A stretch of DNA of 64,000 nt from Sphingobium yanoikuyae (lineage in GTDB: Bacteria > Pseudomonadota > Alphaproteobacteria > Sphingomonadales > Sphingomonadaceae). A model generated the notes under the pieces. The model searched no databases, was not told the origin of the DNA, and saw only the letters and a program-made list of their open reading frames with translations. The DNA is taken from positions 2,373,501 to 2,437,500 of the forward strand of contig NZ_CP053021.1 in the NCBI RefSeq assembly GCF_013001025.1. The letters run 5' to 3'. Shown here piece by piece: positions 43,875 to 52,620 of this stretch; positions within the stretch are counted from its first letter, which is position 1; every line of letters begins with the position of its first letter. The position numbers were made by a program, and so were the translations under genes.

Positions 43875-44420
43875 TCAGTGGCGCGCGTCCCGCAACGCCT
43901 GTATCCCGATTGCAAACAGTGCGATCATGACGAGAACACCGAAGAGATAGGCCGGCGCCAGAGCCAAGAAACTGAAGATGTTCGCCTCGCCAAAATGGTT
44001 CGCCGTGAAGTTGAGCCCGCGATTGGGTGCGAAGTTGCCAAAGAAGTAGAAGCCGGTGTTCGACCAGCCGTCGAGTACGACGATGAGGCCCCAGATTCGC
44101 GCCCATTTAGGCGTGAACGATAGCAGGGGAAGGCAAAAGGCGACGGTGATCACCATAAGACCGTTCAGCACGGGTCCAGAATGCGCGCGCGCCCAACCTT
44201 CAGCAGTGCCGGGAAGCTGGAAATCCCAATGAAAGCCGGGGAAGATCGGAATGAAACCGCCGATGAGATACATCCAGAGGCCGAGGCCTCCGACCAGGGT
44301 TGCGAAGATCATCAATACGCCATTGCCGATCATCATCTTGCGCAGTGCCGCGCGTTCGCGCTCTACGTCGGGCGCAGCGTCCACCCCACCAGCCGCGGGC
44401 TGTGCCGCCAGAGTTGCCAT
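43875..44420 (-). CDS. styC: styrene oxide isomerase
   Basis: StyC is a membrane enzyme that turns styrene oxide into phenylacetaldehyde without a soluble cofactor. The 181-residue product has four hydrophobic helices and the strongly conserved EGWARAHSGPVLNGLMVI, VLDGWSNTGFYFFGNFAPNRGL and IFSFLALAPAYLFGVL. The N-terminus is about 12 residues longer than the Pseudomonas proteins as I remember them. It starts 43 bp after styB with AGGAGA. Very few protein families share this sequence, so the call is firm. Confidence 0.95.
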   Translation of the reverse strand: MATLAAQPAAGGVDAAPDVERERAALRKMMIGNGVLMIFATLVGGLGLWMYLIGGFIPIFPGFHWDFQLPGTAEGWARAHSGPVLNGLMVITVAFCLPLLSFTPKWARIWGLIVVLDGWSNTGFYFFGNFAPNRGLNFTANHFGEANIFSFLALAPAYLFGVLVMIALFAIGIQALRDARH

Positions 44421-44463
44421 AACATTTCTCCTGATTATTGTTATGCATTGTTATGCGATTAGA

Positions 44464-44961
44464 TCAGGCCGCGTTCGCCATCGGCAGTACGTGGAACCTG
44501 CCGCCATGAAAGATGAGCGGTGGATTCTCGTCGAAATAGGCACTTTCGATGATACCGAAGAAGACGATATGCGTGCCGGCTTCGACGGCCTGATCGACGC
44601 GACATTCCAGGGCTGCGAGGGCGCTCGACAGGATCGGCAAGCCCCGCTCCTCCCCTCGGATCCAGTCGCCGTGGCCGAAGCGCTCATCGCCCTGCAGCCC
44701 CCCCCTCCCGGCGAAGACTTCAGCAACAGGCTGATGGTGCTCGGCGAGGAGGTTGACGGCGAAATGACCTGCTTCCTTGATCATCTGGCAGGTACCGGTG
44801 GCGGTGTTGACGCAAACCAGGATGGTCGGCGGCGCAGCGGAGACGGAACAGACGGCGGTGGCAGTGACGCCGCGACGCTCACCGTTGTGCGCGGTCGACA
44901 CGATGCTCACGCCCGCAGCCAACCGGGACAGCGCCTGCTTAAACATTTGGTCGGGAACCAT
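44464..44961 (-). CDS. styB: styrene monooxygenase flavin reductase component
   Basis: StyB uses NADH to reduce FAD, which is passed to the epoxidase StyA. The 165-residue product is a flavin-reductase-like split barrel with LAAGVSIVSTAHNGERRG, TATAVCSVSAAPPTILVCVN and the C-terminal FHGGRFHVL. It lies between styA and styC, 54 bp after styA, with GAGAGG before ATG 44961. The family is certain, and the specific role follows from the operon. Confidence 0.93.
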   Translation of the reverse strand: MVPDQMFKQALSRLAAGVSIVSTAHNGERRGVTATAVCSVSAAPPTILVCVNTATGTCQMIKEAGHFAVNLLAEHHQPVAEVFAGRGGLQGDERFGHGDWIRGEERGLPILSSALAALECRVDQAVEAGTHIVFFGIIESAYFDENPPLIFHGGRFHVLPMANAA

Positions 44962-45015
44962 CGATTTATCCTCTCACTTCGGTGAGATTGCCCCCCAAAG
45001 GGGGCAACCCATCAC

Positions 45016-46284
45016 TTATTCTGCGGCGACAAGTTCCTCGGCATCGTTGGCGGGCGTGCCGAGCCGGGCCTGGATCCACGCCTGCACGCGCTCCGGGCTC
45101 GAAAAACAGTCCCACTGCTTCTCCGGGAAATTGAAGTTCTCCGTGAACTCGTCGGCCAGTTTCGGATTCTGACTGACAGCCCCAATGAACTGGAGAAGAT
45201 TGGGATCGAGGGTCGCGAGCGACGAAAGCATGTAGTTGGTCCAGCGCGTGGCGCTCAGCACGCGGTCGCGACGGCGGGCGTCGACCTTTTCCATGAAGCG
45301 CTCGTCGAGCACGTCATTGGCGACAATCTCTTCGCCCAGGATGATCGCCGCGTAAGAGGCCATGTTTGCCCCCTGCCCCAGGACCGGGTCGACGACGGCC
45401 TGCACATCGCCCAGCGCCACGGCGATCTTGCCGTTCGGCAGCTTGGCATAGCTGTTGCGCACAGTCGGCGTGACGCCACCCTGCAGAATGTCGAGCGGGC
45501 CATTGGCCAGATCGAACTCCTCGAGGTCAATGCGCTCGTAGCAGGTTGGATAGTGCTTCTGTAGCTTCTCGAGGAGAAGCGCGATGAAGGCCTTGGGGTC
45601 GTCATCATATTTGGTCTTGGCGAGAATTTCGAGATCACCACCGATATGGTTCTCGATCACGAGCGCGTTGACCATGCCGTTAAAGGAGAGTGTCGGGATC
45701 TCGATCATCTCGCCGTGGCCGGGCGAAAAATACATTGTCACCGCACGGGTTTCGGGCTCGCGGATGCCTTTGAACAGGCCGACGCAGAGCGCGCGCTGGG
45801 GCCGATCGAACGGCGAGTAGGCCGGCTCGTGGGTGAACATTTGCCCAAACGGACCCTTGCCGGTGCAAACCACGAGGAGATCGAATTCGTCGGCAATCGC
45901 ATCCAGGTCTTCGTGTGCGATCTGCCCATATTCGATGTCGCCGCCACGATCGACGAAGTCCTGCATGAGCTGGGGTTGATAGATGCGGTAATCGACCGCA
46001 CGACTCGGCGCGACGAGGTCGCCATAGAACTGAAGCGGCTCGGGGGTGCCGATGTAATAATAATGCCCCTTGTAGCCGACATCCGGCCAGTGGTTCACGC
46101 CCAGCTTGTCTTCTCGCTCTACGGTCACATGATGGTGCGCCACCGTGTTGAGCAATCGCATGCCGGCATATTCTTCCGGGCGACGATCGGTGAACAGTTT
46201 AACCTCGACACCGTTCTTGAGAAGGTGCAGGCCCAGTTTGAGCCCCGCGGTGCCCGCGCCGATAATTCCGATCTTTTTGCTCAT
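45016..46284 (-). CDS. styA: styrene monooxygenase epoxidase component
   Basis: StyA adds one oxygen atom to the vinyl group of styrene, giving (S)-styrene oxide, using FADH2 from StyB. The 422-residue product matches the family along its whole length: [20 protein letters not shown] (FAD-binding), [55 protein letters not shown] and [19 protein letters not shown] 46284 is chosen with AGGAAAGG nine bases upstream; an in-frame ATG at 46293 sits too close to that site. It is the first gene of the styABC-ompW operon. Confidence 0.97.
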   Translation of the reverse strand: MSKKIGIIGAGTAGLKLGLHLLKNGVEVKLFTDRRPEEYAGMRLLNTVAHHHVTVEREDKLGVNHWPDVGYKGHYYYIGTPEPLQFYGDLVAPSRAVDYRIYQPQLMQDFVDRGGDIEYGQIAHEDLDAIADEFDLLVVCTGKGPFGQMFTHEPAYSPFDRPQRALCVGLFKGIREPETRAVTMYFSPGHGEMIEIPTLSFNGMVNALVIENHIGGDLEILAKTKYDDDPKAFIALLLEKLQKHYPTCYERIDLEEFDLANGPLDILQGGVTPTVRNSYAKLPNGKIAVALGDVQAVVDPVLGQGANMASYAAIILGEEIVANDVLDERFMEKVDARRRDRVLSATRWTNYMLSSLATLDPNLLQFIGAVSQNPKLADEFTENFNFPEKQWDCFSSPERVQAWIQARLGTPANDAEELVAAE

Positions 46285-46345
46285 GCCATTCATCCTTTCC
46301 TGGAGTGAAGCTTTCCTAGGGTGAAGCTTTTCTTTTCTATTTATC

Positions 46346-46357
46346 GACCGAGCGGTC
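46346..46357. promoter_or_regulatory. candidate PaaR operator in the styA promoter
   Basis: GACCG-AG-CGGTC, a 5-2-5 palindrome, lies 62 bp upstream of styA. The identical 12-mer is at 57235-57246 before paaA. With one flanking base each side, the two sites agree as TGACCG-NN-CGGTCG when read on opposite strands. Confidence 0.7.
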
Positions 46358-46404
46358 AGGCGTAAATGACGCAAATCCACTATGATATATGCGAAAGAGA
46401 ATAA

Positions 46405-47373
46405 ATGACTGATCGCATCGAAGCTTACGCCGCGTTCGCCCGTCTGATGGAATTGGGAAGTTTCTCCGCAGCCGGACGACAGCTCGGAATCTCCCAGTCC
46501 ACGGTCAGCAAACATGTTGCAGGCCTGGAAAATAGCCTTGGTGTTCAACTGTTTACGAGAACCACACGGCGTATCAGTCCGACACCGGAGGCCTCCCGAA
46601 TCTACGAACATGTGCAACATATGCTTGATGCCGTTGAGACCGCCCACGCTCTCGTCAAAGGCCAGCAACCCGAGGCCGCCGGACTTTTGCGGCTGGCGTT
46701 GCCCGAATCGCTCGGCCGCACCCTCCTCTTCCCTCTGGTGCGCTCGTTCATGGCTGCCCATCCTTTGATCAGCCTCGATGCGGTGCTGAGCGACAATGTT
46801 AAGGACATTGTCGCGGAAGGCTTGGAGCTTGCTATTACCACGGCCGCGCCGACGGAAGGATCCTTGATTACCCGAACCCTTCGCGTATTTGAATGGGCGG
46901 TCGTGGCCTCTCCGGCCTATCTCGCAGCCCACGGCGCGCCTGAGAGCGCGATCGATTTGGAAGCCCATGAGATCGTGCGTTCCACCCGAAACGCAAGCGG
47001 CCGTCTGGAGTTCGATTCGGAAAATGGCCGACAGGTCGTGCAACTATCGGGTCGTCTGTGTACCAACAGCGACGAGGCCGCCTATCAGGCTGCGGTGGCG
47101 GGCGACGGGATAGCCATTGTGCCATCCTGGCTGATCGACGATGACGTCCGCGACAAGAAGATCAGGCGTCTACTGCCGGATTATTATCTGCCCCCGATAA
47201 CGGTAACGGTGATCTATCCGCAGACCCGCTTCCTGTCGCGACGTGCACGCAGTTTCATCGACCACATTGCCACCGCGGTCGCGAGCCAGCCCCGCGACCG
47301 CGCTCCGGTCCGTCGATCCTTTCCGTCCGTAGCTAGCGGAACCGAGACCAACGGCGGTCAAGCCGACCGCTGA
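46405..47373 (+). CDS. LysR-family regulator divergent from styA
   Basis: The 322-residue product has the LysR helix-turn-helix ([40 protein letters not shown]) and an effector domain with the CrgA-like pattern. It is transcribed away from styA across a 120-bp intergenic region, and its 3' end meets the convergent styD end 3 bp away. Position suggests control of styABC. The known Pseudomonas regulators StyS and StyR are not found in this window. Confidence 0.88.
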   Translation: MTDRIEAYAAFARLMELGSFSAAGRQLGISQSTVSKHVAGLENSLGVQLFTRTTRRISPTPEASRIYEHVQHMLDAVETAHALVKGQQPEAAGLLRLALPESLGRTLLFPLVRSFMAAHPLISLDAVLSDNVKDIVAEGLELAITTAAPTEGSLITRTLRVFEWAVVASPAYLAAHGAPESAIDLEAHEIVRSTRNASGRLEFDSENGRQVVQLSGRLCTNSDEAAYQAAVAGDGIAIVPSWLIDDDVRDKKIRRLLPDYYLPPITVTVIYPQTRFLSRRARSFIDHIATAVASQPRDRAPVRRSFPSVASGTETNGGQADR

Positions 47374-47376
47374 TGC

Positions 47377-48879
47377 TTAGTGCGCGATGCACACGGACTT
47401 TACCTCGCTATAGCCGTCCAGCGAATGGATGCCGAAGTCGCGGCCGATCCCGGATTCCTTATAGCCTCCAAACGGCATATTGGGATCGATCAAATTGTGG
47501 CAATTGACCCAGACCGTGCCGGCCTTGATCCGGGGAACGAGGTCCATCGTTTTCTTGAGATCGTTAGTCCACAACGAGGCCGTCAGGCCCATTTCGGTAT
47601 CATTGGCAAGGTTGATCGCTTCGTCCTCATCGTCGAAGGGGGTGACGGTGACCAGCGGCCCGAAGACCTCCTGCCGGGATATGGCAAGCTGCGCTCCCGC
47701 GCCGACTACAACGGTCGGCCGGACATAGTAGCCAGCGCGGTCGGGACTTTCACCTCCCGCGACAATCTCGGCGCCATCCTGACGCGCGCGCGCTACATGT
47801 TCAAGAATCTTCGCGCGGTGCTGTGCTGAAACCACGGGATTGATCTGCGCGGCCGTGTCCAGCCCTGGGCCCATGGTCATACCATCGACCGCGTGGGCAA
47901 GAGCCTTGATGAAGGGATCATAGATGGCGCGCGCGACATAGAGCCGCGAGGAGGCCGCGCAGACCTGACCGTTGTTGAAGAAGCCGCCGAGGATTGCACC
48001 CTGGACCGCCTGTTCGATGGGCGCGTCGGCAAGGAAGATGGCGGGGTTCTTGCCGCCAAGTTCGAGCGAGGTGCGCAAAAGCCGGTCCGATGCAGATCGC
48101 GCGATCGCCTTGCCGGTTGCGGTCGAACCGGTGAACGTGATCTTCGCCACGAGCGGATGATCGACCAGCGCTTTGCCTGCCTTGCCGTCACCGGTGATCA
48201 CGTTGAGAACACCCGCGGGAAGCCCCGCCTCCTTCGCCAGACTCGCAAGCCGCAAGCTGGTAAGCGGCGTGACTTCGGATGGCTTAAGGACGACGGTGCA
48301 GCCAGCTGCAAGCGCCGGCATGATTTTCCACAGCCCGATCATCATCGGGAAGTTCCACGGTGCGATCGCGCCCACGACGCCGATAGGTTCGCGGCGCGTC
48401 GAGGCCGTGAAACGTGCACCTGGAATCGCGCCGATCGAGACGTCGAACGTTTCCCCGGTGATCTTCGTCGTGAGGCCAGCGACGTAACGCATGTAAGCCG
48501 GTGCGCCACCGACATCGACGAAACGCGAGATGTTGATCGACTTGCCCTGGTTGAGCGTTTCGATCTGCGCCAGTTCCTCCGCATTGGCTTCGACCAGATC
48601 GGCAAACTTGAGGAGCAGGCGTTCCCTCTCGGCGGGGGCAATGCCGCTCCAGACGCCGCTCTCGAACGCCTTGTGGGCAGCGCGCACGGCATGATCGACA
48701 TCGTCGGGCGACGCATTGGCGACGCTCGCGATGGGTTCTCCGGTCGAGGGATCGAAGACGTCAAGTCGTTCGGTACCCTTCGCAGCGCGCCAGTCGCCAT
48801 CGATGAAGAGCCCATGATCATGCCCGATGAAAGTGGAGACCGCGCTGAGCGGGGTTACATAGGATTGCGCCGTTGCCAT
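47377..48879 (-). CDS. styD: phenylacetaldehyde dehydrogenase
   Basis: The 500-residue product is an NAD(P)-dependent aldehyde dehydrogenase of the FeaB/StyD class: GVVGAIAPWNFPMMIGLWK, catalytic Glu in SLELGGKNPAIF, catalytic Cys in NNGQVCAASSRLYV and the C-terminal PFGGYKESGIGRDFG. It turns phenylacetaldehyde from StyC into phenylacetate, the substrate of PaaK encoded four genes upstream in the same operon. The exact substrate is inferred from context; the family is certain. It starts 11 bp after the preceding stop. Confidence 0.92.
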   Translation of the reverse strand: MATAQSYVTPLSAVSTFIGHDHGLFIDGDWRAAKGTERLDVFDPSTGEPIASVANASPDDVDHAVRAAHKAFESGVWSGIAPAERERLLLKFADLVEANAEELAQIETLNQGKSINISRFVDVGGAPAYMRYVAGLTTKITGETFDVSIGAIPGARFTASTRREPIGVVGAIAPWNFPMMIGLWKIMPALAAGCTVVLKPSEVTPLTSLRLASLAKEAGLPAGVLNVITGDGKAGKALVDHPLVAKITFTGSTATGKAIARSASDRLLRTSLELGGKNPAIFLADAPIEQAVQGAILGGFFNNGQVCAASSRLYVARAIYDPFIKALAHAVDGMTMGPGLDTAAQINPVVSAQHRAKILEHVARARQDGAEIVAGGESPDRAGYYVRPTVVVGAGAQLAISRQEVFGPLVTVTPFDDEDEAINLANDTEMGLTASLWTNDLKKTMDLVPRIKAGTVWVNCHNLIDPNMPFGGYKESGIGRDFGIHSLDGYSEVKSVCIAH

Positions 48880-48890
48880 GTCGTCTCTCC

Positions 48891-50966
48891 TTAAGCGGCA
48901 TCTTGTGTTGATTGGCCTCGAGGGTGCGTCTCGACGTTGCTGTCATGCGGATCGGCAGCTGGCCACCAGCGGCCGAATGGGCCTTGCGCATAGCCACGAA
49001 GCGCCGCGACACCGACATCGCCGGCCTGGTTCAGATGGAAGATCGGTCCTCCACGGTGGCGAGGGAAGCCATAGCCGTTCACGAAAACCACATCGACGTC
49101 GCCTGGCCGCGCCGCGATCCCTTCTTTCACGATCTGCAGTCCTTCGGCGGCAGCCGCAAAGATGCACCGCTCCACGATTTCGTGGGTATCGATGTTTCGA
49201 GCTTCGACGCCAAAATTCTCGCGCGCCGCCGCCACGATGTCTGCCACTTCGGGGTTGTCGCCCTCGACCTTCCCGTCACAATAGAGATAAAAACCAGCGC
49301 CAGTCTTGCGACCGTGAAATCCACGCGAAACCAGCGTGTCGTGGACGCGGAAAGCAGCAGGCTCATAGGATCCCGGTTCCATGACCATCCGTCCCTTGTG
49401 ACCGATGTCGATCCCGGAGAGGTCCGCCACGGCAAAGGGTCCCATGGCCATGCCGAAGTCCGTCAAAGCCTTGTCGACCCGCGAGGGTGTCGCGCCTTCG
49501 AGCAACAATAGCCCCGCCTCCCGGTTGTAGGCACGCAGCATCCGGTTGCCGATGAAACCGTGGCAAACGCCAGCGACGACCGGTATCTTGCCGGTTCGGC
49601 GGGCGAAAGCGAGCGCGGTCGCCAGCACCGCCGGATCGGTTTTGCGCCCGCGCACGATCTCCAGGAGCTTCATGACATTGGCCGGGCTGAAATAATGGAG
49701 CCCCACCACCTGGCCGGGTCGGTCGGTTACGGCCGCGATTGCGTCGATGTCGAGATAGGAGGTGTTCGTCGCCAGGATCGCCTCGGGCCGCGCGACCGCG
49801 TCGAGACGCCTGAAGATCGAATCCTTGACCTCCATGGTTTCGAAGGCGGCCTCGATAATGAGATCCGCTTGCGCCAACGCCTCATAATCGGTTGCGCCGG
49901 TGATATTGGCACGGCGCTCGGCCGCTACTTCGCTGGTCAGTCTTTTTCGCGCGACCCCATCGCCATAGGCTCGCGCGATACGATCGAGCCCGGCGGCAAG
50001 CGCCGCTTCATTTTGTTCGATGAGGGTGACCGGAAAGCCTGCGTCCGCCACGCTCATCGCGATCCCCGCGCCCATCGTGCCCGCGCCTATGACGCCGACG
50101 CGTGCAACACTGCGCGCGGCCCCGCCCTGTCCTTTCGCGGCTTCCCGTTCCGCAAAGAAGATGTGCCGCAGGGCGGCGGCTTGCGGGCTCGATCGTAATT
50201 CAAGAAAACGGGCCCGTTCCTCGGCCACACCGGCATCATAGGGACTTTGTAGCGCCAAACGGATGAGGTCTATGGCGATGCCGGGAGCGAGTGCGCCCCG
50301 CGATTTTCTGACCGTGTCCGCCTTCAGGTGGGCGAGCGCTTCAATTGTGGCGGTCGATGTCGCGACATTCCCTTCAGACAGACGTCGCCCGTCGAGCGAC
50401 TGCCTGGCGACATCTCGCGCCCGCTCTACAGCTTCGATCTCTAGCGGCCTTTCAGCGATCCAGTCGATCAGCCCGATCTGCAGCGCGCTTGTCGCATTGC
50501 GTGGCTTACCGGTGGCAACCATGTCTGCGGCGACAAGGGGATCGACAAGACGGGGCAAGCGTTGCGTCCCGCCCGCGCCCGGAATGAGTCCCAGGGTCGT
50601 TTCAGGAAGCCCGAGCCTGGCGTCTGCGCTTGCCAGCCGATAGTGGCATGCTAGGGCGACTTCCAGCCCGCCTCCGAGCGCCTGGCCGGAGATCGCCGCA
50701 ACGACCGGCTTTGTAGAAGCCTCGATCGCCTCGACGACTTCGGGAAGATGTGGCGGCTCGGGCGGCTGGCCGAACTCCCGGATGTCCGCGCCTGCGATGA
50801 AGCTCGCGCCGGTACCGATGATGACGACTGCATCGATATCCTCATCGGCCCCGCGCACAATCCCATCGATCAGGCCGCGGCGCTCGACCCTGGACAAGGC
50901 ATTGACCGGGGGATTGTCGACTCTGAGCAGAAGGATCCTGCCGACGATTTCCTGATGGATGGGCAT
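48891..50966 (-). CDS. fused enoyl-CoA hydratase/3-hydroxyacyl-CoA dehydrogenase
   Basis: The 691-residue product has an N-terminal crotonase domain (ASFIAGADIREF, then GLIPGAGGTQRLPRLV with the catalytic Glu region), a NAD-binding domain starting GVIGAGTMGAGIAMSVADAG near residue 295 and a C-terminal dehydrogenase domain. In a paa operon lacking separate paaF and paaH, it most likely performs both steps: hydration of 2,3-dehydroadipyl-CoA and oxidation of 3-hydroxyadipyl-CoA. The same architecture serves fatty-acid oxidation, so the assignment rests on context. Confidence 0.88.
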   Translation of the reverse strand: MPIHQEIVGRILLLRVDNPPVNALSRVERRGLIDGIVRGADEDIDAVVIIGTGASFIAGADIREFGQPPEPPHLPEVVEAIEASTKPVVAAISGQALGGGLEVALACHYRLASADARLGLPETTLGLIPGAGGTQRLPRLVDPLVAADMVATGKPRNATSALQIGLIDWIAERPLEIEAVERARDVARQSLDGRRLSEGNVATSTATIEALAHLKADTVRKSRGALAPGIAIDLIRLALQSPYDAGVAEERARFLELRSSPQAAALRHIFFAEREAAKGQGGAARSVARVGVIGAGTMGAGIAMSVADAGFPVTLIEQNEAALAAGLDRIARAYGDGVARKRLTSEVAAERRANITGATDYEALAQADLIIEAAFETMEVKDSIFRRLDAVARPEAILATNTSYLDIDAIAAVTDRPGQVVGLHYFSPANVMKLLEIVRGRKTDPAVLATALAFARRTGKIPVVAGVCHGFIGNRMLRAYNREAGLLLLEGATPSRVDKALTDFGMAMGPFAVADLSGIDIGHKGRMVMEPGSYEPAAFRVHDTLVSRGFHGRKTGAGFYLYCDGKVEGDNPEVADIVAAARENFGVEARNIDTHEIVERCIFAAAAEGLQIVKEGIAARPGDVDVVFVNGYGFPRHRGGPIFHLNQAGDVGVAALRGYAQGPFGRWWPAADPHDSNVETHPRGQSTQDAA

Positions 50967-50973
50967 GGTCCGT

Positions 50974-51279
50974 TCAATCGCCTAGGGTGTGACCGGTCAT
51001 GACCGTCAAAATGCCAGGCGCAAAGGCCACCGCGTCGGCGCCAACTGCGACATTTTCATCGCTTTTCATGGCGGTTTTGAAGCTATCCACATCAGCGAAA
51101 TAAAGCTCAGCCAAGAGAAAATTGCCCTCCTCGCCCATCAATGTGCGGTCAATCCGCGTGACTTCGGTCTTCAACAGCCCCGGTATCTTCTCGACCAACG
51201 GCAGATGGACGGAATTATAGTGGGCGAAGAAAGCTGTCTCATCGGCCGGAATTTTATAGAGCGCCATCAGCTTATGCAT
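50974..51279 (-). CDS. EthD-domain small protein in the paa operon
   Basis: The 101-residue product is a dimeric ferredoxin-like fold of the EthD type: KLMALYKIPADETAFFAHYN, HLPLVEKIPGL and the C-terminal LAELYFADVDSFKTAM. EthD proteins occur in ether, polyketide and aromatic degradation clusters and their biochemical role is mostly unsettled. ATG 51279 follows AGGAGA. Tight spacing on both sides (22 and 7 bp) ties it to paaK and the fused hydratase/dehydrogenase. Confidence 0.85.
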   Translation of the reverse strand: MHKLMALYKIPADETAFFAHYNSVHLPLVEKIPGLLKTEVTRIDRTLMGEEGNFLLAELYFADVDSFKTAMKSDENVAVGADAVAFAPGILTVMTGHTLGD

Positions 51280-51301
51280 GGTCCGGATTCTCCTGGGGAA
51301 A

Positions 51302-52597
51302 TTACGCCTTGGGCCGCAAGTCGAGCACCCGTGTAGCCTTGCCACCGGATCGCACGAGCGAACCTGCCGGTTGGATATCGACCGCGACCGTGATGCCGAT
51401 CATGGTCTTGATCCGTTCGGCGAGCCGCTTGCCATCACGCACGCATTCGTTGTCGCCGATGCCCGCCCGCCCTTCGACAAGCAGTTTCACCTGATCCATC
51501 CGGCTCGGGCGCGTGATCTCGATCAGATAATGCGGCGCGAGCGCAGTGCAGCCGAGGATATGTTCCTCAATCTGGGTCGGAAAGACATTCACCCCACGAA
51601 TGATCATCATGTCGTCCGAGCGGCCAGTGATCTTTGCCATGCGACGCATGGTCCGTGACGTACCCGGCAGTAGTCTGGTCAGATCGCGGGTACGGTAGCG
51701 AATGACTGGCATTGCCTCCTTGGTGAGCGAGGTGAACACAAGCTCGCCCTCCTCGCCCTCGGGCACGACCTCGCCGGTCACAGGATCGATGATCTCAGGG
51801 TAGAAATGATCTTCCCAGATGGTCGGCCCGTCCTTGGATTCAGCGCATTCCTGCGCCACACCGGGGCCCATGATTTCAGAGAGGCCGTAGATGTCGACGG
51901 CGCTGATGTTGAATGCCTGTTCGATCTCGGCGCGCATGGCTTCTGTCCACGGTTCTGCGCCGAAGATGCCTGTCGTGAGCGAGGTGGTGGCCGGATCGAT
52001 GCCCTGTCGCCGGAATTCGTCGAGTATCGACAGCATATAGCTGGGCGTGACCATGATCAGTTCGGGCCGGAAGTCGCCGATCAGTTGGACCTGCTTTTCG
52101 GTTTGCCCTCCAGACATCGGAATGACCGCGCATCCGAGCGCCTCTGCACCATAATGGGCGCCAAGGCCGCCGGTGAAGAGGCCATAGCCATAGGCGATAT
52201 GGACCTTCATTCCCGGGCGCCCGCCCGCCGCGTGGATGGATCGTGCGACCACACCTGACCAGGTTTCGATATCCTTCCTGGTATAGCCGACGACGGTGGG
52301 CCTTCCGGTAGTTCCCGACGATGCGTGGATGCGCGAAAGTTTCTCTTGCGGGACGGCGAAGAAGCCGAACGGATAGGCGTCTCGCAGATCGGCCTTCGTC
52401 GTAAATGGAAAGCGGGCCAGGTCCGCAAGCGTTCGAAGGTCATCCGGGTGTACGCCCGCCGCATCGAACTTCGCACGATAGCGGGGATTGCCTTCATAGG
52501 CGTGACGTATGGACCAACGAAGCCGCTCGAGCTGAAGCGCGCGAAGTTCGTCGACCGAAGCTGTCTCAATGGGTTCAAGTGCAAGCGCGGTAGCCAT
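51302..52597 (-). CDS. paaK: phenylacetate-CoA ligase
   Basis: PaaK activates phenylacetate to phenylacetyl-CoA using ATP. The 431-residue product has the adenylate-forming motifs HASSGTTGRPTVVGYT, SEIMGPGVAQEC and YRTRDLTRLLPG, and the C-terminal lid IIRGVNVFPTQIEEHIL. Length and motifs match PaaK closely. It lies 23 bp after paaZ in the minus-strand operon and links styD product to the ring-epoxidation steps. Confidence 0.96.
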   Translation of the reverse strand: MATALALEPIETASVDELRALQLERLRWSIRHAYEGNPRYRAKFDAAGVHPDDLRTLADLARFPFTTKADLRDAYPFGFFAVPQEKLSRIHASSGTTGRPTVVGYTRKDIETWSGVVARSIHAAGGRPGMKVHIAYGYGLFTGGLGAHYGAEALGCAVIPMSGGQTEKQVQLIGDFRPELIMVTPSYMLSILDEFRRQGIDPATTSLTTGIFGAEPWTEAMRAEIEQAFNISAVDIYGLSEIMGPGVAQECAESKDGPTIWEDHFYPEIIDPVTGEVVPEGEEGELVFTSLTKEAMPVIRYRTRDLTRLLPGTSRTMRRMAKITGRSDDMMIIRGVNVFPTQIEEHILGCTALAPHYLIEITRPSRMDQVKLLVEGRAGIGDNECVRDGKRLAERIKTMIGITVAVDIQPAGSLVRSGGKATRVLDLRPKA

Positions 52598-52620
52598 TTT
52601 CCTCTCCTCTTTCCCGGCTC

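Noticed and set aside
46300..46332. Direct repeat GTGAAGCTTT before styA
   Set aside because: Two short copies only; looks like a small local duplication. The nearby palindrome is the better regulatory candidate.
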